Shown here: one piece after another, positions 1 through 10,800 of the stretch
Numbering within the stretch: the stretch's first letter is position 1
How the letters are laid out: each line of letters begins with the position of its first letter
Assembly: GCF_027595985.1 (NCBI RefSeq)
Contig: NC_073312.1
Coordinates: 12,839,995 to 12,903,994, forward strand
Reading direction: 5' to 3'
DNA from: Sorex araneus
Taxonomy: Eukaryota > Chordata > Mammalia > Eulipotyphla > Soricidae
DNA length: 64,000 bases
Made by a program: the position numbers and the translations under genes
The notes under the pieces: generated by a model
Seen by the model: only the letters and a program-made list of their open reading frames with translations
Database searches by the model: none
Told to the model about the DNA's origin: nothing

Positions 1-325
1 GCTGGGGTCGGGGGGGGGGGCCTCTCCTAGTCTCCCCACTTCTGAACGGAAAGCAAGTAGCAAGTACCTCGGGCCCGGCAGGCCGCTGGGGAGAGGCTGG
101 GATCGGGCCGCGTTGTCTGTCCAGATGCTGCTGCCCCGTCACCCCGCTCAGCGTGAGCTGCAGCATGAACAGCTGCAGTTCCTCCAGTTCTCCAGCGGAC
201 CCAGACAGTGGCTGGAGGTGCCCCAGGGGCTCCGGTGTCCTCCTCTGCAGAGGCTTAGCTCTGTGGTCACTGCTCGCTTGTCCTCAGGCAGCGCCGAGAA
301 GGCCAGGGCGCCGGGCCAGGCCCTG
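1..325 (-). other. VWA2: VWA2 3'UTR, partial
   Basis: Sequence after the VWA2 stop codon on the minus strand, GC-rich, with no AATAAA or ATTAAA on that strand. The polyadenylation site must lie to the left of the window if exon 13 is right. Confidence 0.55.
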
Positions 326-444
326 TCAGGGCCCAGGGTTCCCAGGCCGCCGGGATTGATGCTGCGACGCCGGCTCCAGCCGCTGCCCTCCTGCTGGCAC
401 CGGGCGGGGACCCCGTGCTTGGGGGGCGTCGCCTCTCAAGGCCC
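326..444 (-). CDS. VWA2: VWA2 coding exon 13, probable terminal exon and C-terminal tail
   Basis: A strong acceptor (pyrimidine-rich TGCTTCTTCCCCAG) ends at 445. In the phase required by exon 12 the frame reads R751-ALRGDAPQARG... for 39 residues to TGA at 328-326. The first residues, RALRGD, line up with the human end RFLRRP, where human stops. The tail is rich in Pro, Arg, Gln and Gly. I recall mouse VWA2 being near 790 residues, so the longer end may be the common form. Confidence 0.7.
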
Positions 445-1539
445 CTGGGGAAGAAGCAGACGCTGAGGGTCAGTGGGCTCGTCCCCAGGCCCCGCCTGGC
501 CAGGGGCTCCCTCCACCAGCCAGACAAGGGTGCCAGTTGGGGGGAGGCAGGCGTCCTGACCCCCCCACGGAGCCCCCCCCCCCGCCTACAGAAGGCTCCC
601 GGTGCCAGTGGGCTGGTGGGGAAGTGACTGGGAAACTCAAACCTCCGTGGGGATCATCTTGGGGTTGCGGCTGACCCCTAAATTCCTCGACACGGCCCAC
701 CCTCAGGGCTCCCTCTCCCCATCTCTTCCCTGGCCCAGCTCAGCAGCAAACTCTCCTTCCTGTCCGCCCACAGCAGAAAAGCTCAGAGAACCCCCGCCGG
801 GTGCCCCCCACCCCCAGCCGGCTGTACCCTCGCTCCCTCTCTCCTCATTCTGGTCTTCCCAGCCACTGCCGGGGTGGGGGGACTTGGGATGCCCCCAGTG
901 CCCCATCCCCCTTCTCCACCGTGCTGTGACCCACCACCCAGCACACGGCATTCTGCTCTCGGTCCCTGTGTGCCCCCCACTAGCCCGGCAGCTCCATGGG
1001 GGCAGAGCTGGAAGAGTCACTGTGGGGGGACTGCACCCCACACCCACACGGCCTCTCCTGCGCGCACGGCCCACGGCTGCGTGAGTCCTTCCACTGGGGG
1101 AGACTCCGAGTGCACACACGCACACGCGCACACACACACACACACACAGCCCTCTCGCTGCTCAGCGCCCAAGGAGAGGCCAAACACACACAGACACACA
1201 AAAAAAACACATACATACACAGCCCTCTCTCTGCCTAGCACTCAGGAGACACCACACACACACACACTCTCTCTCTCTCACATACTCTCTCTCTCTCATA
1301 TACACACACTCTCTCTCACACACACATACACTCACACAACCCTTTCTCTGCCCAGAGCCCAGGGATCAATACACACACACACTCTATCTCACACACACAC
1401 ACACTCACACAGCCCTCTCTCTGCCCAGCGCCCAAGGAGACACCATGCACATACACACACACACACACACACACTCTCTTACACTCTCACATTCACACAC
1501 TCTCGTACACAGTCCTCTCTTTTCCCAGCGCCTAGGGAG

Positions 1540-1583
<44 letters not shown>

Positions 1584-1584
1584 A

Positions 1585-1639
<55 letters not shown>

Positions 1640-4600
1640 CACACAGCCCTCTCTCTGCCCAGCGCCCGGACCCCGGCGACTGCCACTCACGGTTCTCGCA
1701 GTGGGGGCCCTCCCAGCCCGGGCGGCACTCGCACCGGTAGCTGCCAAGCTGCAGGATGCAGGCGCCCTCGTTCATGCAGGGGCTGGGGCGGCACAGGTCC
1801 ACCGGCCGCTTGGCTTCTGCGGGGAAGACAGGGCACCCAGACCGACTCTGAGGGGAGGCCCCGGGAGGAGGGTGGTGCTGCCTGCGGGGACTCAGAGCCC
1901 CGCCCCCGTGCCCCCGGCCCTGCACACCCCCGCCCTGTGGGGGACGCTTACTGATCCCATTGCAACAGCCACGCTCTGGATTTTGTATCTGTTTTTGTCC
2001 TTTGGGTCACACCTGGCCGTGCTTAGGGGTCACTTGTGGCGGTGCCCAAGGGGTCAGGTGGTACCTAGGACGGAGCCTGGGTTTCCTTTTTTTTTTTTTT
2101 TTTTTTTTTTTTTGCTTTTTTTTGGGTCACACCCAGCGATGCACAGGGGTCACTCCTGGCTCATGCACTCAGGAATTACTCCTGGCGGTGCTCGGGGGAC
2201 CATATGGGATGCTGGGATTCGAACCCGGGTCGGCCGCGTGCAAGGCAAACGCCCTACCCGCTGTGCTATCACTCCAGCCCCCTGGGTTTCCTTTTTTTAA
2301 AATTTTTTTTAAAATTAATGAATCATCGTGAGGGTGCAGTTACAGAGTTTCGTGCCTGTGTTACAGTCATACAATACGCTGACATGCAGAGAATGCCAGA
2401 GTCCGTGAGCCAGCTCCCGCGCCCCGGCCACCGGCCTTTACAGCTTTTACAGCCGCCTTTTCTTCCAGGAGGAGGCGGTTGGGGGTCCTCCCCCCCGCCC
2501 GGCTCTATCTGGGCCAGTGTCCACTTGGGGGCCCCAGTCCCTTGGGGGTCTGTGGGTGTCCTGTCGCCCATGTAAGCAGTGGCTGAGGGCTGGAGCCCAC
2601 GCCCTGGCCACAGGACTCGTGGGTTCTATTCTCAGCACCACGGGTTCCCACGATTGCGGCCTGGTGTGCCACCCCCACCCCCAAATTAAAACCAACGGCA
2701 CAATAAAAAGAAACCCTCCAGGGGCTGGAGCGATACTTCAGCGGGTAGGGCATTTGCCTTGCACGTGGCCGACCCGGGTTCGATTCCCAGCATCCCATAT
2801 GGTCCCCTGAGCACCGCCAGGGCTGATTCCTAAGTGCAGAGCCAGGAGTAACCCCTGTGCATTGCCAGGTGTGACCCAAAAAGCAAAAACATAAATAAAA
2901 ATAAAAATAAACTCTCCAGAAGTTTATTTTTATAAACTGATACCTAGAAGCTGGTATCAGCTTATCTTCCACTCTCTGCACCCCGAATGCCAAGCGGGGA
3001 AGGCTTTGCAGGGGACCCGGGGGAGCTGGGCGCTAACCCAGAGGATTTGGGAACAGGGGGCGTGTTGGTGGGGGGAGGGGCTGCCAGGGTGGGTCCCCGG
3101 GATGATGGGGCGAGGCCCCGGGGTACTCACCCGCGCACAACCACTCCACGAGCGCATCCTGGTGGCGCCGCAGGTCCGAGTAGGCCGCCGCGTGGATGAG
3201 GGCGTCGCGGGGTCCCGCCAGCCTCCGCAGCGCGTCCCCCAGCACGGGCCCCACGCCCACCACCAACACGGAGACCCCGTTGTTCCGCAGCCTCCGGGCG
3301 GGGACGGTGGCGTCCTCGGCCGCCCGGCCGCCCGTGAGCAGCACCACCACCTTGGGGACCCCGGGCCGGGCGCCCCGCTGGACAGTCATCACCTTGTCGT
3401 GCACGTGCAGCAGCGCGGCGCCCGCCGAGCCCGCGCCCCCCAGGTAGGGCGCCTGGCTGACGGCGCGCAGCACGGCCGCCCGGCTCGCGTGCGTGTCCAG
3501 CGCGAAGACCGTCTGCACGCGGCTGCCGTAGGCCACCAGGCCCACCTGCGTCACGTCGGGGTTGACCTCGAACTGCTGCGTGCCGCCCCTCACGAAGCTC
3601 AGCACCCTGGCAAAGTGCTCGGGCCCCACCGCGGCGGAGGCGTCCAGCAGGAAGACCAGGTCCAGGGCCTGCGTCTGGCAGCCTGCGGGAACAGACGAGG
3701 GCCGGGGGGGACGGTCTGCCTGGCGCCCACCCAACCAAGGGCCAGCAAAACGGGCGCTGCTCCCTCCCTTCCCAGGGCACCAGCCCATTCCCGGGTTCAC
3801 TGGTGATGGGTGTGGTGTTGGAATCATGCACACGTGAAATCATCGTTAACAAGCCTGGACCTCAAGTGGTAATAAAAGACAAAAATAAAAAATAAAAAAG
3901 TTTTTTTTTTTTTTTAAGCAAATCGCTTCTCTCCCCTTCCTGCTGGCTGTGTGATATTTACCCATGCCAGCTCATTACCTGTCCAACTGCATGTTATATG
4001 TTATAAGAGAAGTACTGAGGGGGGAAGGCGTAGGGACTTTACGAAGTTTCCCTTCGTCCCTGTAAATCGTAAACAACTTTTTTTTTTTTTAAATTTTTGA
4101 GGTCACACCTGACGATGCTCTGCACTCAGGAATCACTCCTGGCTGTGCTCAGGGGACCATATGGGATGCCGGGGATTGAACCTGGGTCTGCAGTGTACAA
4201 GGCAAATGCCCTACCCTGCTGTACTATTGCTCGGCCCCCTTTTAAACAATTTTATATTGGATTTTCTTTTGGGGGGGTGGGGCAACTCTCAGAGATCACT
4301 CCTAGAGGTACTTGGGGATGATGTGGGTGCTGGGGGCCCAGCAGTGGCGAGCAGGGCAAGCATAGTAGCCCTGTGTTCTGCCTCTGGCTGCAAAGTGTTT
4401 TCTTGCCCAGAGGGTGCTCCTCGGTGGGTGTAGAGGGGAAGCCAGACCAGGTGGCCCTTCTTGCCTCTGGTTAACATCTGGGCTGCCAGGGCAGATGTGG
4501 CTCCCAACCACCCCTCCCAGGAGAGACTGGGGACCCCCTTCAGGGATGTTTCAGTGATCACCACCCCACCACAGTCCACGGCCCACGCCCAGTCTTAGGG

Positions 4601-4828
4601 ACAGTGTTCTCCAGCGCCCTCTGCTGGTGGGCCAGGAAACCAGCTTCCTAGATAAGGATGCTCAGGAGAAACGTGCCGCACAGCCCTAGGTAAGATCTTG
4701 ACAGGGGTTATGTTCAGGAAATGCTTGTTCGTGTGTGTGTACGCGTGCGCGAGTGCCTGTGTGCTGGGAACACATTCTGTGAACAAACACAGAGCTGACC
4801 CTGCTCTTCTGTGGCCCGTTAACACCAT

Positions 4829-4861
<33 letters not shown>

Positions 4862-7800
4862 ACAGCGCGCCCCCAGCACTACTGCGAGTGCCTGCTCCGA
4901 GTTCATTCTGCAGGCGGCGTGCACACCGCTGGCCTTTTTTTTTTTTTTTTTTTTGGCTTTTTTGGGTCATACCCGGCGATGCACAGGGGTCACTCCTGGC
5001 TTTGCGCTCAGGAATTACTCCCGGCAGTGCTGGGGGACCTCATGGGATGCTGGGAGTCGAACCCGGGTCGGCCGCATGCTATCACTCCAGCCCCACTACG
5101 GGCCTTTTCTCCAGCCTTGCAGACACCTTCTGTCATTTCAAGTTCTGGTTTACAGACCCGGGCACTCATGAGTTACTCAGCACGGGGCAGGCAGCAGCCT
5201 GCAGGCTGGAGCTCTGGTTACTTGGTGGTGTCCAAAGAGGGCCCCAGGGCAGGGTGGCGCTGCCCCCTGGGGGGTCTTTACCTGGCTGCAGCCGGCTGCA
5301 GAGTTTCGTCTGCAGCTCCGGGATTTTGTGGAACAGGTCCTGGGGGCCGGCGTAGACCATCACCTGCTTGGGGCTGCCCGTGATCTCCTCCAGCTCCGCC
5401 CGCAGCGCCTCGCTGCCCAGCGCCAGCAGCAGCAGCTCCCGGGCCCTGGCGTGGCGCGCGGCGCCGGCCACCTCGTCCTGGGAGCGCGCCTCGGTGAGCA
5501 GGACCAGCGCCCGGCGGGGGCGGTCCCGGCCCGCCGCGCCCGCGCTGCCGAAGCCGCGCTCGGCCGCCTCGCGCAGGGCGCGGCCCGTGAGCGTGGCGCC
5601 GCCGCGGAAGGGCAGCGCGTCGAGGCTCCCGAGCAGGTCGGCCACGTCCCGGTACTCGCCCACGGGCACGGCCAGCGCCAGCTCCCCGCTGTACTGGGCC
5701 ACGCCCACGCGCGCCTGCGCCTCGTCGCTCAGCGCCGCCTGCACGAAGCGCTTCACGAAGGCCTTGGCCCGCAGGAAGCCGTCCAGCGTGGTGCCCGCGG
5801 AGCTGGCCAGCAGGAAGAGCACGTCGGTTCTGCAGTCCAGGCTCAGCGTCGGGGCTGCGGGGATCACGGGGGCCAGTCGCTGGGCGCGCCCAGCACTCCC
5901 ACGGCCTCCGGAGGATATGCACACCCCCCCCCCCCACTTCCCCCTGTGGCCCCAGGGCCCTGCCTCGCCAGGGTCTCCACTAAGGGCTTCATGGTTTGGG
6001 GGCCACACCCGGCAGTGCTCGGGGCAGACTCCTGGCTCTGTGCAAGGGATCACTCATGCAGGGCTCCAGAACCATACGTGGTGCCGAGTATTGAACCCGG
6101 GTTGGCCCACACGCTAGGCAAGCACCGTACCCGGCTGAACTGCCCCTCCAGTATGACTCATTTGGGGAGGTTTGTAACCACCAGGGCTATCTCCAGCCTA
6201 GCTCAGGAGGCCAAGGGGAGCAGAGGATCAAACCCGTGCTCCAGCCCTGCGAGCTTGCTCCCCACCCCACCCCTGTGCCTTCTTATAAAAATTGCAAAGG
6301 GGTCAGGAGAGAGTCCATGGGGGGTGGGCACTTGCCTTGCAGGCGGCTGAATGACAGTACGGTGGGCAGGGGCACTCGCGCTGCACACGGCTAGCCCAGG
6401 TTCGATCCCCTGCATCCCATCTAGTCCCCTGAGCACTGCGCGGAGGAGTTCCTGAACACAGGAGTGACCCCTGGGCATTGCAGGGGATGGCCCCAAAACA
6501 AAACAAAAAAAGTTACCAAGGCCAGAAAAAGCTGGGCAGGCCGGAGTATGTGAGAGGTCCAGACTCTGTCCCAGGCACTGCCAGGTACAGACCTCCCCAC
6601 CCCCACCCCAACGCACAGAGCTGGGAGTAGCCCCTGAGTATGGCCAGGGGTGACCCTACCATCCCCTCCCTTGCCTCTCTCCGCCCTCCCCCAAAACAAA
6701 GAGTTATTAAGCAACTAGGTTGAGCACTTAATGCATAAGATTTTTTATCTCGAGTTTCCAAAACCCTATAGGTAAGAAGGGTATTCTGTCTCTCTGTCAC
6801 TCTGTCATCCCGTTGCACATAGATTTGCTCGAGCGGGCACCAGTAACGTCTCCATTGTGAGACTTGTTGTTACTGTTTTTTGGCATATTGAATACGCCAC
6901 AGGTAGCTTGCCAGTTTCTGCCATGCAGGCGAGACACTCTCAGTAGCTTGCCGGGCTCTCCAAGAGGGATGAAGGAATCGAAACTGGGTCGGCCACGTTT
7001 AAGGCAAATGCCCTACCGCTGTGCTATCGGTCCAGCCCCAAGAAGGATATATTTATACATATATAGTAAAAATTTATATTATTAACAATAGTATAAAACC
7101 TATTATATAATAATATAAAGCCTATTGTTATAATTCTTACTTTAACAAGTCACACAGGCCTGAGGGTCCTGATTCTTCTTTTTACCGGGACCCTCCCCTC
7201 CCGGCCCCCACACACCGACGTACCGCAGGTGGCCGCCCCGTCGAAGGGCGGCGGGCACAGGCAGCGGTAGCCCTCCCGGCCTTCTGGAACACACGTGCCT
7301 CCGTTCCGGCAGGGCTGCGAGTCGCAGGGGCCTGGCAGAGAGACGCCCATCACCCGCCCGGCACAGCAGCCCCCGGGGCCAGAGACACGAGTCCCTCAGG
7401 CCCCCCTGCCTCCCTCCCGGGAAGCCTGGAAACTCAGCGACCCCTGCTGTGAAGAGCGGGGGGGGGGGCAGAGGTGGGGGGGGGTGGGGGGGGTGGGCTC
7501 AGGATCTCTCGTGAACCTGAGGGACGGGCTGGGTGCTGCCCGAGTCGGAGGTCCAAGCCCTGCACACCCCCACCCCCTCCTATTTCGAGCTAGGACCCTT
7601 TAGAGAGGAAATGAAGGTTTGATGGGGCCCCAGGCCCGGGGTCCTCACCCCAAAAGGCCACAGGAGAGATGAGGGTGAAATGAAAGGGAGGGCCCCGGGT
7701 AGGGGGTGGGGGAGGAGAACCCCCACCTCCCAGGGCCCCCACCCCCCTGGCTTTCCACCCAGCTCCCCCCTGCAGCCTGAGAGAAGGGACCACGCTGCCT

Positions 7801-10800
7801 GTGGTTTCAGATCGCCTCCCTCATGGTGCTCGAAGCAGGGTGGGGGGCGGGAGGGGCGGGGGTTGGCGCTGGGAAGCAGGTGTAGGGTACCGGAGCCACC
7901 CACAGCTGCTGAGCTGGCCCCCTGGATCCACACCTAGAAAGAGCTCCATAGCCTCAGGGGCAACTTTGGTGCTATTGAATAGTACTTTTTTCTGCCCGAA
8001 TTCCCGGGGTGCAAACGCCCAGAGAAACCAGCTTGGATCCCGCGGGCAGGAGAGCAGAGCGCCGGCGGCGGACTGTTACCTGGGCAGGTGGTCCTGTAGC
8101 AGGTGGCGGGGTGGGCCAAGAACACTTTCTTCCAGCTGCGCAGCATGGGGACAAGCAACAGGGGGCAGAGTTGAGCAGGAGGGGCACAGCTAGGAGGGAA
8201 AGCGGCTCCCGGGCCCAGTGCAGAGGCAGGCCCAGGAGCAAACTCTTAGGCGAGAGAGACCAAGCAGGGGCCAGGGGGCTGGCCTGGCAGGGGGCTCCCC
8301 TGGACCCAATCCCTGGCACCACCTCCGGTCCGCTGAGCAGAGTGACCCCCTGAGCACAGAGCCAGGAGCAGTCCCTGGGTGCCAGTGAGAGTGGCCCCAA
8401 GCGCCCCGGCTCCAGAAGGGAAAGAGACAAATTCTTGTCCATGTTCAAGCTCCCGGGACCACAGAACCGCCTGGAGCAACCCCCAGACACAGAACCAGGC
8501 GGAGACCCCAGACACCACCTCCTGTGGCCCTCCCAAAGAGACATTTAGGGGGGCCGCCCAACCTTTGAGGGGGATCTCAAGAAATGCTCAGAGGGCCCTG
8601 AGGCTCAGTTCTCTGGCTATGGATTCAGTCCCTCAAGTGGCAGGGATGCCCTGGGCCACCAGGGTACACCCGGAGATGCTCAGGGTGCCATGCAGTGCCG
8701 GGGATTGAACCCGGGGTGATGCATGATTGGCAGGTGCCTGACCACTGCACTATCTCCCAGCCAGGATCTCAGTTAAAAATAAATAAAGATCACCCCCCGC
8801 CAGTGGGACTCAGGGGCCAACCAGACCTACAACAGGCAATGCTAGGAAGGCCATGCTTGTGCTGGGGGTCGAACCCGGGGCCTGCTCTCTACCACATCCT
8901 GGCCCATCTGTCCTGCGTATATTGGAGGGACTATTTCAACACCCTCGGCCCCGAGATTATCATAAAAATATGATAATAACGTAAGTCGGCTCTCAGGTCA
9001 GGAGTCGGAGGCGTCTCTGTTCAAACCCTGAGCTTGGGGGCCAGTTTCCCTTCTGCCTGTCTCGGGAGGGCAGCGGAGGTCACACAGACTCTGGCTCTGT
9101 CACCCCAGGTCCTGGGCTTTCCTTCTCCACCTCTGGTCCCTCTTCTCTCCAGCGACCCCCGGGGGTCTCCACCGGTGTTGCTGGAGCCTGTGGGCCAGAC
9201 CTCCCCCCGTACCGCAGTCCCAGCCCGTTGCCCCAAACTTGCTACCCCTTCCATCTGTACCGCCGGTGTGCGTCACACCTCACCCTGCAGCCCAAGTGGG
9301 CGTGCAACCCAGCCGCGCCCTGACCCTGGGGCCAGCTGCACGCTGACATTCTGGGTCCGCTCCTGGGTGGCGTCCATGAGCCTGGTGCCACCCACAGTGA
9401 CCTTCAGAGGCTGCAGGCTCCATCTCCTGGCGGGGCTGGGCTTGGAGGGTGAGATGCTGCTCCATGCTCCCCCCCGCCCCCCACGCCTCTTGTCCCTGAG
9501 TCCCCTCTCTCCCGGTCAGGCTCTCACCCAAGACCCCGTGAACAAACCTGAAGAAGGGGCAGTGTGCGGCCAGCACTCCGCCCGCGGGGCCCCGGGACCC
9601 TCGCCAGCACGGGGCATGGCCGGCGTGCTCCTGCACGGTCTCCAGCGTCCGCCGTTCACAGGGGTGAGGCTGCACGGTGCAGTCTGCGGGGGTGGGAGGC
9701 AGAGGAGACGGGGAGCCACCAGGCCCTGCCCACAGAGCGCGATTCCCCGAGAGAGAGAGGCGGGGTCGGACTCCCCGAAGCTGCCTGCGCTGACCTCGGC
9801 TGACCGAGCAGGGGAGAGGGGCGATGTCCCAGCTGCTTCCTGGACCGGCTCAGGGTGTCCCCGCGCCCCTCATCCTGCCAGCTCGCTCCTGCCTCTGGGA
9901 CCCGCCGCCCACCCTGCAGTGCCCCTGCCCGCCCGAGCCTACCTGGGCTGGCGGCCGCGCAGACGCCGGAGTGGCCGAGGGTGCTGAGGAGACCGTTGGT
10001 GGCGTCCGGGGCCTGCTCCGCCATGAGCACGTACCACTCCCTGGGCTCGCTGGCCAGGGCGTGCAGCTCCTGCCACCTGGGGCCGCCCGCAGAGAAGGGC
10101 GAGGGCTTGTCTGCTTGTGCCCACCCAGCACCGCCCCTGACTACCCCCCACCCCCGGGGTCCCGGGGCCACTCAGTGGCAGCCTCTGCCCAGAGCACGAA
10201 GCATGAGTCCGAGAAATGGACCACCTGCCTGCCAAGACCCCGAAACCACCCCTCTGGAGAGCCTCGACGCAGAACCCCCGCGGGCCGGCTGTCACCCACC
10301 CCAACCCTGGTCCTAACAGCTCTGTCGTTCTGTCACTGCCCCTACGAGAAGAAAAGCCAAGAGGACGCGAAGGAAAGTGGTCAGGAGACAGTGGCGGGGG
10401 CCGTGCCCACAGACACAGTGAGGAAGGAAGGGCAGAGACGTGCCCACAGAGGGCCCAGAGCGCCAGGGTCAGCGGGGCCATGCCAGGGAGGATGGGCTGG
10501 CACCCCCGGGGCACCACGGCGAGTGTCATAAAGCTCTGAGACTCGTGATTAAACATCGAAAGAGATCAACTAGCCTCGGAGATCTCTCAGATACACGGGT
10601 CCCCGGGGAGACCTCTGGGCTATCTCGGGAGGGGGGCGGGTCACACTCACACCCAACAGCTGCCGCCATGCCTACATGCTGGCAGGACCCCACCCCTGCA
10701 CACCTGAGCTCTACAGAGATGGCAAATTGCCGAAAACCTCAGGTACAGTGTGTTTTGTTTTGTTTTTTCTGAAAACTCAGGACTTCCTTGGAGTCCGGAT

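Noticed and set aside
585-600. Alternative VWA2 terminal exon giving P-F-C-R-R after the split codon
   Set aside because: The acceptor context (CCGGGAG) is poor and lacks a pyrimidine tract next to the AG; the 445 acceptor is far better and gives R-A-L-R.
874-1954. Long plus-strand frames rich in Ser, His, Thr and Leu
   Set aside because: They are translations of CA/CT microsatellite, not coding sequence.
2721-2892. tRNA-like A and B boxes here and in dozens of other places
   Set aside because: They are the Pol III promoters of tRNA-derived SINEs; body and A tail follow and the cloverleaf is incomplete, so no tRNA gene is called.
5328-6350. 340-codon plus-strand frame opposite VWA2 exon 10
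   Set aside because: Antisense shadow of a GC-rich conserved exon; no domain.
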